From Epiperipatus broadwayi (Eukaryota > Onychophora > Udeonychophora > Euonychophora > Peripatidae), in the NCBI GenBank assembly GCA_028023455.1, contig JAQFVV010012544.1, forward strand, positions 372,001 through 436,000: 64,000 nt of DNA, given 5' to 3'. The notes beneath the pieces were generated by a model. That model was not told where the DNA came from. It did no database searches and was given only the letters and a program-made list of their open reading frames with translations. Positions 11,060-23,770 of the stretch are shown here, in pieces. Position 1 is the stretch's first letter, and the number at the start of each line of letters is the position of its first letter. A program made the translations under genes and the position numbers.

Positions 11060-13240
11060 ACTCAATTCATTGTTATATAAAAAAATTTCCAAGTGTCAAA
11101 ACTGTTGTACAAATGCTATATTATAAAGGAAATTTCTCTAACTCTCAAATTATATTAGAGTGAAACAATGTTGTAGGAATTTCAAGTTATAGGGTTTTTT
11201 CCCCTAGTTTTTAAACTGTGTTGTAGGAATATTGTGTTATACAGGAGATATCTATATCACAGTTTTCTTTTCAGGTATATATTTTTGTAATATTACTCAA
11301 TTTACATCAAATTTATGTAATCCAATCTTAATTATTTCCAATATTTATATTTTGCATATTTAAGTATTTTAGAAAATATATCAATCAGAACCTGCAACCA
11401 ATAGATATTAATAATTCCAAAGATAGAATATTATGTGAACTAACCCCCCCCCCCAAGGCAGTTTATCAAATCACATGCACCCAGAATGGATGCAAAACAC
11501 TCTATTATAGAGAAACTTGTGCCATTCTAGCCACTAGAATTTTGCAACATTGTTATTTATATAGTAAAGCATGAATCAATTCTGAATATAAGTTGATATT
11601 TTTACAGCACCAAAGGCCTACTGGTCATGCATCTCAACACACATCAGCAGAAATACATTGCATGGAGGGGAATGATGTAAATGTATGGTAAAAGAAGTAT
11701 GCTTTGTAACAGATAATGCCAACCATACACTAAGTTTATACATAACGTTTTACCAGCATTTCCATCATATGCTATGAATTTGGGAATTAGACCTTCCTGA
11801 AAGCACATAGTCTTTATATTTTGTTTATTATTATAGCTTCACGTTTCTGTGTTTTAAGCATATAAACATTACTTTGTTATATGTGAAGTATAATTAATTA
11901 TTTAATTATATTAGAGGTAAATTAAATTATTTTTGTATTTTTATAACTGAAATTGAAATATGTCTCTTTTATTATAATTAAAGCAATAACCACATTTGCT
12001 CTAATTAATTTATTAATACTGAAATCAAATTTTTATTAAGATTTTGATGATTGATTTAGTACATATATATAATATTTCTTTTTTTGAAACATTTAATTTA
12101 TTTTTAATTTTATATGTGCATGACTTTATAATTTATGAATGAAGTTTTTGCAAATAAAATAGAATTATTTTTATTTATTTAAGAATATACTTTTTTTATT
12201 AACATAAAAATATTAAACTGAGAAAATATTATATCTTAATCTTCTTATATTTAAATAAACAATATATATATATATGTTTTGTTTATCGGTGTTTTTATAC
12301 ATTCTAGAAATAACTACCATTATTTCCAGTTAATGATTAGAACAGATTCAAAATGTCATAACTGGGTGATTATTACTATATAAAATAAAATAAAAAAGGT
12401 TTCAAGCAATTTCAAAAAAAAAAAAAAAAAAAATGAGAAATAGGGATGGAAAAAATAACAATTATGTTCTCAAAATTAAAGTAAGACTGCCTATAAATAT
12501 GGACAAACATTACGAAAACATGGCCATTACAAACAGTTATTACGTTATAAAAAAAATACTTTCTAATAGGAAGATCAAACAAGAGCTCTTGATTATATAA
12601 TTGCAGCATATTGATTCTTAACATCTATAAATTTATGTTGCAAGTATATAATCTGAGAGAATATTTAGAAGAAACAATCAAAAATAAATTCAAATAAAAT
12701 ATAATAATAAAGAAATGATTAAATAAGAATAAAAACAATATTTATTAGAATAAATTACTGATATCATTACTTAATCCAGACGCTCTTTTTTTTTTCAGAA
12801 ACTGAAACTAAACAACAAAAAGTATAAAATACCTATGTTTAAAGTTTTATGTAAAGAAATTACATAAATGAGTCGAGTCAATTTTTTTTATAATAAATGG
12901 TACAATTTTCGTATTTACCTTTTTTAGAACTTAGATTATTTGTTACTAAATTAGGACCTAAATGACCACAGTCATCGTCTTCATAGACATGTTTGATGAT
13001 TTTAATGCACATGCACACAAATATACACAAAACTGGAAAAAAATTGCCAAAAACCATAAAGTAAAAATTGTGTCTTTAAACATGTTATATAAGTTAGTAA
13101 AGGAATAGCTGCTATTTCTATACATCACATGCATTTAAGAAGTTGCTATATTTTTTTAATTTATTCTGCATCCAACTTTTCTCTTTAAAATCTTTAATGC
13201 TTTGCCAAACTATAGTTCTTCTTTATTTACTATTTTCAAC
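11060..13240. other. AT-rich DNA; possible hAT-like scrap near 11.6-11.8 kb
   Basis: No intact gene. A plus-strand segment near 11,700-11,790 reads CFVTDNANHTLSLY, which resembles the VTDNAxN block of hAT transposases, but it is short and isolated. There is a C13 run near 11,443, an A19 run at 12,413-12,433 and (TA)n tracts. The 12,412-12,624 minus-strand frame has no domain. Confidence 0.35.
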
Positions 13241-13253
13241 CATAATTTTTAAA

Positions 13254-13407
13254 ACAGGTCTCTCCATACAGAAATGTTATTCAGTGAAGCCAGAGTAATC
13301 AATGGATGCCAGAAGGCTTGTGCATAGAATCCCTATCTAGTGCCTACTCATTCAATATCCCCAGACTATTTTCTGGCAAGCATAAGAAATGGTGATCATG
13401 TGATATT
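13254..13407 (-). mobile_element. Family A hammerhead repeat, short copy (A1)
   Basis: The copy begins ACAGGTCTCTCCATACAG, runs through the family A half-unit and ends GATCATGTGATATT. It is bounded by CATAATTTTTAAA at 13,241-13,253 and at 13,408-13,420, an exact 13-bp direct repeat. Only the 3' half of the hammerhead (minus strand, around the ACTAGTC analogue) remains. The part with CTGANGA has been deleted, joining directly to the tail AAGCATAAGAAATGG. Confidence 0.75.
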
Positions 13408-13847
13408 CATAATTTTTAAAGGTAGAATCCTGTATTGCATATTTTAAAATGTCTTTGGGGAAATCATTATATCTTAAACCAGATGTATTCTGTTTTTATC
13501 TAAACAAAATTCACGATATCATAACACGTTTGCAGTAAGTCTGTCATTATTCATTAATTTCATATAATCAATCTCAAAAATCATTATAGCCTAAAAAGTG
13601 AAAAACATAATTACCATTTTATGTTCATATTCAAAATTTTATGTAGTTTTCAAAATGAGTGTTTCTATTGCCTTAATATTAAATGAATAGGGAATTCACA
13701 TCTCACTTCTGTACAACACATTTGCCAGAAAATAATGTTATATTTGTAACAAATTTAATTGAAATATTGTTATAATGAGATGATTTGGCTTTAAAAGTAT
13801 TGAAATTTAATACAGCTCATTATAATCTGTCTTTAAGATAAAGATTG

Positions 13848-14008
13848 TAAAACTATCAAAACATCATGTGATCACCATTTCATATGCTTACACAGAATGT
13901 TTATAACAGTGAGTAGCACTAGATGGGAATTTTATGAATAAACCTTGCATCCATTGACTGCTAAGGTTTGCACTTGATGGCACTACTGTATAGAGATTTA
14001 CTACTGTT
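13848..14008 (+). mobile_element. Family A repeat, short copy in the other orientation (A2)
   Basis: The unit starts with the family A tail in reverse (ACATCATGTGATCACC) and ends with the ACAGTAG-type terminus. Direct repeats AAGATAAAGATTG (13,835-13,847) and AAGGTAAAGATTG (14,009-14,021) flank it, 12 of 13 matching. The hammerhead core is deleted. Confidence 0.65.
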
Positions 14009-14149
14009 AAGGTAAAGATTGCTGGAATTTTTTCCCCCATTAATAGCTAGTAAACTATCTGAATATTAATTATAATCAGTTAACATTCTGTAGACTATTT
14101 CTTTGAATTAAAAAATATAGTCATAGCAGCAATGTTAGCATTAGTGTAA

Positions 14150-14470
14150 GCTTTGAGAATTCCATCTTCAGATTTTCAATGATATGGATGGCTGAAGAGT
14201 TGGATGGTGGAGTAGATTGGAGCCTGTCCCTTAAAGTATGAATGAAGGTTTGTTATATTAATATGAAGTTGAGCACTGATTGTATATATGTGAGGAGATA
14301 ATAATCTGGACCAACTGACAAGTGCTGGTTTAGCATAAAATATGTATATTGGTGATTATTTTTCTTTTAGACATATGTGGAGTCAGGTGTATCAGTGGTA
14401 TGAGATAGCATGGAGAGTTGAAGGTTGAGTGAAAGTCTGAGTTCAAAGCTTCTTATATTTACAATTAAGG
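14150..14470 (+). mobile_element. Family B hammerhead repeat, monomer (B1)
   Basis: It shares its start (CTTTGAGAATTCCATCTTC) with the copy at 23,771 and proceeds through a segment with CTGTCC, GAGCACT and a hammerhead at 14,300-14,360 to a tRNA-like end with GAAAGTCTGAGTTCAAA, a decayed B box. The ribozyme core is CTGACAA (expected CTGATGA), stem II GTGCT/AGCAT, then AAAA in place of GAAA, so this copy is predicted inactive. Confidence 0.7.
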
Positions 14471-14589
14471 TACAGATATGGAAAAACCTGTATGTCAAAT
14501 ATTAATCATAGCATTAAATAAATCTAAAAGTAAAAAAAAAATTTAAAAAAAAACTGCCTTTATTATCAAACGTATATTGTATTACTTTT

Positions 14590-14770
14590 TAAATCTGCTT
14601 GTAAAATATTAAAGATAGATGAGTGCTGATTTTGTATTTGAAACATATATTGGAGATAATATATCTCTTTCACATGTGTGTAGTCATATATATGCATTGC
14701 TTGAGATAGAGTGGAGGATGAATAGACTGAAAAATGCTGAGTTCAAATCCATCTATTTACATATTAAAGA
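14590..14770 (+). mobile_element. Family B partial copy (B1')
   Basis: Contains GATGAGTGCTGATTTTG, then GAAACATATATTGG (a diverged hammerhead, near 14,612-14,660) and ends in GCTGAGTTCAAATCC, the B box-like word of the family. The first bases of the CTGATGA box are lost. Confidence 0.55.
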
Positions 14771-15385
14771 TATTGTTATGTTTTAATATTCCAAAAACTT
14801 AGTTGTGAATAGAATGCATCCTTATTTAACACCATTTTGTTTTAATTTTTTTATTTTATTTTTTGCAAATAATATTTTTTATATTATCATGTAAAAATGG
14901 TAAAGTATGAAAAAAACTTTGTGAATTGCCACTTTATTTCAACAAATATTATAAGATTTTTAATTAACTGAATTAAATTTCTCGACATCTTGCCCTTATC
15001 TAGCAACAAAAATTATATTTAAGTTACTTTATAATGATTTTCTCAAATCGCACTGATTCTTTAGAAATCAATTAACTATGACTGTAAGAAATCTATTTAG
15101 TAAAATTCATGAAAGCAGTTTTGCTACAACTATTAATAGTAATATTCCACAATGATTACAATCTTTTGTCTTTATTTTACAAATTAAAATATCCTAAGAA
15201 AATTCCTATAGTGTTGAAACTAAAAAGTCACCATAAATTAAATATTTTTTATTATTTAATGATGACCTAAACATGCTTTTAAGATTAAAAAAATCTATAA
15301 ACTGGTGAAAATATATTTAGCATATGTCCTTATTAAATAAAACAAGTCTACTACTAATAATTTTTATTATTCATTTATTAAACTA

Positions 15386-16180
<795 letters not shown>

Positions 16181-17359
16181 ATTAAGCTTGATGTAAAAAT
16201 TACATCATCCAGAAATAATAGCAAAAAAATCAAAGCACATCACTACATTAAATAGTGAAGAGAGGACAAATATGGTAGTTAATATGTTATATGATCATCC
16301 TAATGTCTCAATGATGCTGACAAAGATTTTGGTAGAAAGTTGTAAGATCTTTTAAAGATGCACAGAAATACTTTGAATCAGTCACTATTTTATTTCTAAA
16401 GCATTATGCCACATTGGTGAGATTCTTATATTCATTACTATAGAGTCATAATAGCTTTCAATTTGTGAAATCAAGCTGGGAAAAAGATGTATAGATCTCC
16501 GGAGAACAATATTGATAAAGTATTTTTTGTAACTCAACACATCATTAAAAATGACAGATTATTACTATATGGTATGATTATCCTCAAACATATATGTTAT
16601 AATTGATGAGATCCAGTGCAATAATAATCCAAAAGAAATAATTTGATATGTGTAAATAATTTCTAATGTAACTTTGTTGTCATATATTATTTTCAGATGT
16701 AGGTTTGACTTAATGTATGTAAATTTAAAATTGTATTTTTATCATTAAACATAAAATGCTTTCATTTTTTGATGCAACACAACTTTAATATTATACTAAG
16801 TTGAATGGCTTAATATATAAATAGAAGTCATAACACAATTTTCAGAGTTTTAGGCACTTACCTAAAATGTTTACATTATATATATATTGTAACGATATAT
16901 AAATATGTCGTTACATTAATTTAAAATAAAAACGTAAAAGTTCGCAAATAAAAGTAAAAAACTAAACGCTAAAATTAAAATGTTTGTTAAACGTATATAC
17001 ATTCGCACAGATGCTAAACTTTAAAAATATTTTTTTTAATAAATAAAAAAAGGTATTTGAATGTATTTTTTTTATAAAAAAAGATTTAAATATAAAAATA
17101 GTTTTAAAAAAAAATAACGTAAGTAAAAATAAAAACAGGTATTAATTAATTCCTATAATCTGTAAATGGAAATGATTGTTTATAAATTGTTTGAAAAGCA
17201 AGCTAGCTTTGGGCTCTTGTATAATTAAAATGATCTGATGAAAGATAGATAAGAAAATAAAAAGAAATTAGCTTGATCAATAGAAGCACCAAGCCTCAGC
17301 CCGGACCTGAACGAAAATTTGGATTAGTGACATCTTTGTTCATTCAATCTGGAGATTTA

Positions 17360-17395
17360 CTATAAAAAGAGAAATATTGAGTTCCAGACAGTTTT
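17360..17395 (+). promoter_or_regulatory. Predicted LTR core promoter
   Basis: CTATAAAAAG at 17,360-17,369 precedes a start-like TTCCAGACAG at the expected spacing. The same arrangement is preserved in the 3' LTR (TATA word near 20,014). Inferred from position only. Confidence 0.4.
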
Positions 17396-18310
17396 TTTTT
17401 TGGACTTGATTTGATGAGAACGGTAAGACGCACTTGCCGTTCTCTCTCATTTTTTTGTTTGTTTTAAAAAAATATATATAAAATGAAAAGACTGTGATAC
17501 AAGAATGGAACCAGCTAATGCTACCTCCAGAACATTATCTTCCAATTGAGATGTCGCAGGAATTAAAAACAGGAACCTGGACTCTTCTACTGTAAGCTAT
17601 ATTGACATGAACTCTAAATTTAAAAATAACTAAGAACTTTCATTCAAGCTTTATGAACTTCTATCTGACTTTTAAGTTTAAAATCAATTAATAATGTTTA
17701 ATTTTATATGTTTTCCGATTGATAAAAATCATTTCCATTTTTTTTCTCTTATTGTATAAATTATTTGTTGTTTAAATTTTAAATGAGGGAATTTAAGGTT
17801 GGGTATAGACGTTGCATAGATTCATTAGCGGTTGATAATGTTGTGGTTTGCACATTCGATTAGAATATATGTCAACGATATCACTGCAAGCATCTTACGA
17901 TGAATGCTAATGGGATTTGTATATTCCCTATGCAAGTGACGCTTATCGATGACTTTGTATTTTGATCGGTTGTGTTTAATTTGGAATGTTTTTGACCGTG
18001 GAATCTGTGCAGCTGATCTGTATGCAACATTTTAAAACAAATTTTATAAAATGCATTTGTGCGAACGTATCTAAATGTTAAATTTAAATCGGGCGTGAAT
18101 GGCTATATAGTTTTGTAAAGTTATATTAAGGGAGGGTAATCTTAGGTTATTTGTTTTGTAGTTGAATTGGCTCAATGGATTGGATATATTTGTGTAATTA
18201 GTAGATGTAGTATGAGATCCGCTTCGGGCAGGATTGCATATATACACCACACATCTTCTGTTTGCCTATGGATGGGTTTGTAAGTCGGCAGAAGACCGCA
18301 GTCCATTCCT

Positions 18311-18616
18311 ATGGAGTTTTTTGTTTATTGTTCTACTCGCCAACAGATGTCACATTCCTGTTGGTGGAGAGACAATGTCTTCTCTAATCTACTTACTGAT
18401 CAGATGTACATTCCTGACAGTATAGTATTTTGTGTTGTCATATCATGCTACATTGAATACATGAATGTATCAGATAGATTGGCACCAGTTTGGTTGCGAA
18501 ATTTGTTGCCTAAGGTTAAAGCAGGGAAGAATATTTTCTTTTCAAATGCAGATCTATGTAGTCTATTCATACTTGACTATCTAAATAAAATATTAAACTC
18601 ATTGAAACTTAGTTAA
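18311..18616 (+). CDS. 101-codon frame inside the 5' LTR, unknown
   Basis: An ATG-started frame (begins MEFFVYCSTRQQ, ends NKILNSLKLS) lies in the last third of the LTR. I do not recognise a domain. Its counterpart at 20,965-21,270 is full length with three amino acid differences (V to L, I to V, R to G), and every nucleotide difference I can see between the two frames changes the protein. That pattern gives no sign of purifying selection, so this is probably a chance frame in LTR sequence. A second overlapping 63-codon frame (18,234-18,425) is also shared by both LTRs. Confidence 0.2.
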   Translation: MEFFVYCSTRQQMSHSCWWRDNVFSNLLTDQMYIPDSIVFCVVISCYIEYMNVSDRLAPVWLRNLLPKVKAGKNIFFSNADLCSLFILDYLNKILNSLKLS

Positions 18617-18969
18617 ATGTAAAATTCAAAGTTAATATAAAAATCTAAAATGTTAAACTTATTCCTCAAAATTTAAATGTTATTTTATATGTGCGTAAAT
18701 AAATATTTTTATGTGTTAATTTCTGGCAGTGGCTTTTATTTATTGATATTTAAGATATAAATTAAGATATCGATTTTTATCTCTGCGTCTCCGCTGAGCT
18801 AGTGACTTGGGCTAACGATCAGAATATTTAAATAAAGTGGAATCTTAACAGCGCGTATCTGCCTACTTTATAAATTTTTCTAGGATCAAATGCCTAGATG
18901 GCTCCCTGGTAGTTGCAGATATTGTTTTTGCGGTTAGATTTGATCTTCACTTTCATTTCGATCGTTATA

Positions 18970-19544
18970 ATTGGCGTCCCAAGTGTGGCCTTACCTCAGA
19001 GATTGACCCTGAGAAGGGGAATTGATGATGATGAAATTTTCTATCTTTAATAAATCATGCCCGTAATATTTTTTTCTGAAATTAGTATAAATATATTTGT
19101 TGTATTGGCGTGGAGTTGCAGTTTGAAGTTTTGTTTAAAAAGTTCTGCCAGTAAGAAAAAATGTGCATATGTAGAGATAAATTTGAGGAATAAAAACTAA
19201 TAAATAAAACGTAATAATAAATCTAAATCATATTTTTTTTTAAAAAAAAAAGTCTTGTTAAATTAAAATCTAATCGTTCAAACTTGCCTAAGTAATAGTT
19301 AAAGGTAGGAGAAATGAAACTTGGAAGGGAGGGGGCAGAAATTTAGCTGGTAATAGGGAATCAACAGTCAACTTTTTTTTTTGTAATCATTATATTTGTG
19401 TGTAATTACTGTTTTGTCTTGTAAAAAAAAGTTTTGTCCTTTTGAAATTTTCATATATAATCAATTTGTGTAACTTAATTACTAACACTAAGTAAATTCT
19501 TTTTTTTTTTTAATGTTTTTGTTTTTTGAGGAAGTTTACTGATT
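18970..19544 (+). other. Interior of the LTR element, 575 bp, no gag-pol
   Basis: Starts with the primer-binding-site-like sequence at about 18,971-18,988, followed by a less AT-rich leader ending in GATGATGATG near 19,025, then AT-rich DNA, a purine tract GGAAGGGAGGGGGCAG at 19,323-19,338 and about 200 bp before the 3' LTR. The tract is further from the LTR than a normal polypurine primer, which is odd. No protein coding was found. Confidence 0.65.
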
Positions 19545-21623
19545 TGTAACGATATATAAATATGTTGTTACATTAATTTAAAATAAAAACTTAAAAGTTC
19601 GCAAATAAAAGTAAAAAACTAAACGTTAAAATTAAAATGTTTGTTAAACGTATATACATTCGTACAGATGCTAAACTTTAAAAATATTTTTTTTAATAAA
19701 TAAAAAAAGGTATTTGAATGTATTTTTTTTATAAAAAAAGACTTAAATATAAAAATAGTTTAAAAAAAAAACGTAAGTAAAAATAAAAACAGGTATTAAT
19801 TAATTCCTGTAATCTGTAAATGGAAATGATTGTTTATAAATTGTTTGAAAAGCAAGCTAGCTTTGGGCTCTTGTATAATTAAAATGATCTGATGAAAGAT
19901 AGATAAGAAAATAAAAAGAAATTAGCTTGACCAATGGAAGCACCAAGCCTCAGCCCGGACCCGAACGAAAATTTGGATTAGTGACGTCTTTGTTCATTCA
20001 ATCTGGAGATTTACTATAAAAAAAGAAATATTGAGTTCCAGACAGTTTTTTTTTTGGACTTGATTTGATGAGAACGGTAAGACGCACTTGCCGTTCTCTC
20101 TCATTTTTTTGTTTGTTTTAAAAATATATATATAAAATGAAAAGACTGTGATACAAGAATGGAACCAGCTAATGCTACCTCCAGAACATTATCTTCCAAT
20201 GGAGGCGTCGCGGGAATTAAAAACAGAAACCTGGACTCTTCTACTGTAATTTATATTGACATGAACTCTAAATTTAAAAATAACTAAGAACTTTTGTTCA
20301 AGCTTATGAACTTCTATCTGACTTTTAAGTTTAAAATCAATGAATAATGTTTAATTTTATATGTTTTCCGATTGATAAAAATCATTTCCATTTTTTTTTC
20401 TCTTATTGTATAAATTATTTGTTGTTTAAATTTTAAATGAGGGAATTTAAGGTTGGGTATAGACGTTGCATAGATTCGTTAGCGGTTGATAATGTTGTGG
20501 TTTGCACATTTGATTAGAATATATGTCAACGATATCACTGCAAGTATCTTACGATGAATGCTAATGGGATTTGTATATTCCCTATGCAAGTGACGTTTAT
20601 CGATGACTTTGTATTTTGATCGGTTGTGTTTAATTTGGAATGTTTTTGACTGTGGAATATGTGCAGCTGATCTGTATGCAACATTTTAAAACAAATTTTA
20701 TAAAATGCATTTGTGCGAACGTATCTAAATGTTAAATTTAAGTCGGGCGTGAATGGCTATATAGTTTTGTAAAGTTATATTAAGGGAGGGTAATCTTAGG
20801 TTATTTGTTTCGTAGTTGAATTGGCTCAATGGATTGGATATATTTGTGTAATTAGTAGATGTAGTATGAGATCCACTTTGGGCAGGATTGCATATATATG
20901 CCACACACCTTCTGTTTGCCTATGGATGGGTTTGTAAGTCGGCAGAAGACCGCAGTCCATTCCTATGGAGTTTTTTCTTTATTGTTCTACTCGCCAACAG
21001 ATGTCACATTCCTGTTGGTGGAGAGACAATGTCTTCTCTAATCTACTTACTGATCAGATGTACATTCCTGACAGTATAGTATTTTGTGTTGTCGTATCAT
21101 GCTACATTGAATACATGAATGTATCAGATGGATTGGCACCAGTTTGGTTGCGAAATTTGTTGCCTAAGGTTAAAGCAGGGAAGAATATTTTCTTTTCAAA
21201 TGCAGATCTATGTAGTCTATTCATACTTGACTATCTAAATAAAATATTAAACTCATTGAAACTTAGTTAAATGTAAAATTCAAAGTTAATATAAAAATCT
21301 AAAATGTTAAACTTATTCCTCAAAATTTAAATGTTATTTTATATGTGCGTAAATAAATATTTTTATGTGTTAATTTCTGGCAGTGGCTTTTATTTATTGA
21401 TATTTAAGATATAAATTAAGATATAGATTTTTATCTCTGTGTCTCTGCTGAGCTAGTGACTTGGGCTAATGATCGGAATATTTAAAGAAAGTGGAATCTT
21501 AACAGCACGTATCTGCCTACTTTATAAATTTTTTTAGGCTCAAATGCCTAGATGGCGCCCTGGTAGTTGCAGATATTGTTTTTGCGATTAGATTCGATCT
21601 TCACTTTCATTTCGATCGTTATA
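19545..21623 (+). repeat. 3' LTR, 2.08 kb
   Basis: Co-linear copy of 16,888-18,969 with scattered substitutions and small indels. It keeps the terminal hairpin with one mismatch, the internal hairpin before the CTCTCTC run, and the shared frames. It ends ATCGTTATA and is followed directly by ATATATATATAT. Confidence 0.8.
20965..21270 (+). CDS. 101-codon frame inside the 3' LTR, unknown
   Basis: Counterpart of the frame at 18,311-18,616 (starts MEFFLYCSTRQQ). The same caution applies: no domain, and the differences between copies are all replacement changes. Confidence 0.2.
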   Translation: MEFFLYCSTRQQMSHSCWWRDNVFSNLLTDQMYIPDSIVFCVVVSCYIEYMNVSDGLAPVWLRNLLPKVKAGKNIFFSNADLCSLFILDYLNKILNSLKLS

Positions 21624-21858
21624 ATATATATATATATGTAATTCATGATGGGTAAGTACATTACTTAAAAATCTTTCTATAGTAGTTTTTACTCTTTAAT
21701 TCTGGCTGTGAATATTTTAATCTATCTGATGTAGCATTGACTTATCCCATTATTAGTTTTATGAAGTCAGGTGATAGCTTCATGCATGTTATTAACAATT
21801 ATAAACCCTATTTTTACAGCATCAAGATATTTAATGCGTAGAGGCTGTATTTTTTTAA

Positions 21859-22440
21859 ACAGTAGCAAACTTTATGTATAAGGGACACCCAGTGCAAGTC
21901 TTAGTAATAAATAAATATAAGGAGGTTAGTTACATAAAAATCTTGCCTAGTGTCTATTCAACCAATACTTGCAGATTAATTTCTAGTTTATGGATTTAAT
22001 TAGTGATGAATCCTAGATATGAAAGTACTGGCTCTAGATATTATTATCTTTTGTATATCTCCAGAAGCCTCTTTAAAACTATTTAATTAACTATAAAGCT
22101 ATGAACTCAAAATGAAAACACAATACTGTTTTCAATTCAAATTCATTTTCTTTTATAGTCATATAAATAAGAAGTGGCTGCTAGAAAGTTGCATCACTTC
22201 ATACGATTTAGATGCAGTGCTCTCTAAATTAAGACCACTCACTGATGAAATCCACAAGCTACTAAATAGTCTGGGTATATTGGATGAGTAGGCATTAAAT
22301 AAGGATTTTATGCACAAATCTCTGCATTCGTTGGTTACTAAGTGTTGTACTGGGTGGCACTACTTTAGAGAGGTTTTGCTATTGTTGTAACAGCTTGTGT
22401 AAGCATAGGAATGGTGCTCATATAATGTTTTAGTGATATA
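21859..22440 (+). mobile_element. Family A hammerhead repeat, old full palindrome (A3)
   Basis: Left end AAACAGTAGCAAACT, right end with GTGTAAGCATAGGAATGG and a GTGCTCATATAATG tail. An inverted, heavily mutated hammerhead lies at about 21,960-22,020, and a better one on the plus strand at 22,228-22,286. Middle sequence CAAAATGAAAACACAATA and TAGTCATATAA matches copy A5. No clean 13-bp duplication was found, consistent with age. Confidence 0.6.
22228..22286 (+). ncRNA. Hammerhead ribozyme, family A (A3 right arm)
   Basis: CTGATGA at 22,242-22,248 is intact and the cleavage triplet is GTC at 22,269-22,271. Helix I can form from CCACTCA with TGGG, and outward with TTGGAT. The GAAA box is replaced by TAAA, so this copy should be inactive; together with copy A4 it defines an intact family core. 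Confidence 0.6.
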
Positions 22441-23770
22441 TTAGGATGTGAGAATAATAAGTAACTTTAAATCATTTTTTAAAACCATCAAACCATTGTT
22501 AAGTTAAGTTAAAATATTTTAATATTCTTTATTTGTTAAATATTCATAAATAATACTGTATTTTTAGCCAAATTATTCTATTTTATACAGTGAATTGGAT
22601 TAAATAATTTTCTTGAATTTTCTTTGCATATCACATGGGATTAACTACTAATATTGTTGATTTGAAAACTTATATACCACAATCAATCTTGATAAGTTTT
22701 CTGGAGATACTTCTAGCTTGATGGGGAATTGATATAACAAGATATATATGTAAAGTAAAATGTTCATTATGTATTAAATGTTGTAATAAAAATAATAATG
22801 AATATAACAGCGATAAATTTGTATATAAAAAAAACAATCTCCAGACGTATTATCAGCTTTTGGTAGTGAAAAAAAGTTACTTGCTTAATTGGAAGTACTT
22901 CTGTGGATTTTAAGTCTTTTACAATATATTATCACAGTTACATTGACAATTATTTCTATATTATATATATATTGTGACCCTCAGCTTTTGAATTAAAGCT
23001 GAATGACAAGTTTTGTGATGACATTACTTTTAAAATAGATTTTTTTTTAATACTTTAATTGTCTAATAAGGAAACTCGGTTGCTAAGTAATAATTACACA
23101 TTCATTTAACTGATTAGCTATTTTAGAATGGTTATTAGGGGATCAATAGTTTAAAATTAATCTTTAACTGTAATTTTATAACGTCTAAATCTCATGAGTA
23201 ACTCTTGCAAAATTTTAAACATTAAGTTATACAGTTATTAATGTCTTAAATTATGAATGAATTAACTCTTGAGTAGCGAAGCTAAAGTAATATTAGACTA
23301 ATTATCATATATCTTATTAAATTCAAATTGTTCAGAAAGCACATTAAAACAAATTTAAATTAAAACTAGATCTTAAATATTTAAGATAATGTTGATAAAA
23401 TGTGTTATTTAATTTTAATTGTATTGAAATCTAATTTAATTAAATAATCCTTAAATTTAGCCGATTAAAGAAAATGAATAATTTCTAAATCCAAAAATTA
23501 ATTCTTATAGTTAAGCTGAGTATTTTAAATAACGAATTTAGTAATAGGGTATGCAAGTTTGCTTGCATGTAAAAATTATTAATTATTAAAATATTTCCTT
23601 ATAAGATTAATGCTCAAATTTACTTTATTTTAAAAATATATAATAAGAAAATAGATTGAGATCTTAAAAAATGTTTAAAATAAATATTTATTACACAATG
23701 TAAATTTTTATGCTTAAAGAATGCAATGTTTTTTATTTATTGGAATTTATTTCAATAAATAAAAAGTGAC
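22441..23770. other. AT-rich DNA, no gene seen
   Basis: Nothing coding. A (TA)n tract followed by TGTGACCC near 22,965-22,983 looks like the left border of another TG-started LTR-like insertion, but no matching right border was confirmed. Confidence 0.4.

Larger units (their letters stand above)
16888..18969 (+). repeat. 5' LTR, 2.08 kb
   Basis: It begins TGTAACGA and within 28 bases forms an 8-bp perfect hairpin with TCGTTACA. A TATA-like CTATAAAAAG at 17,360 followed about 25-30 bases later by TTCCAGACAG makes a plausible promoter and start. Downstream, GAGAACGG...CCGTTCTC (17,416-17,444) forms a hairpin at the start of the predicted transcript. It ends ATCGTTATA. Confidence 0.8.
16888..21623. 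mobile_element. Non-autonomous LTR retrotransposon with giant LTRs
   Basis: Two direct copies of 2.08 kb (16,888-18,969 and 19,545-21,623) flank only 575 bp. The termini are TGTAACGAT and ATCGTTATA, a 9-bp imperfect inverted pair of the TG...CA kind with the final CA mutated to TA. Immediately inside the left copy is TTGGCGTCCCAAGTGTGG, placed and shaped like a gypsy-type primer binding site. A purine tract lies in the interior at 19,323-19,341. Both outer flanks are TATATA, consistent with insertion in a (TA)n tract with a 4-6 bp duplication that cannot be resolved. The interior has no gag or pol, so mobilisation would need an autonomous relative. The LTR copies differ by roughly 2-3% by eye, often at CpG sites, so the insertion is fairly young. 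Transcription sense is plus if the binding site is read correctly. Confidence 0.8.

Noticed and set aside
16888-21623. Simple segmental tandem duplication instead of an LTR element
   Set aside because: TG-type inverted ends, a primer-site-like sequence exactly after the first copy and matching TA flanks outside both copies fit LTRs better.
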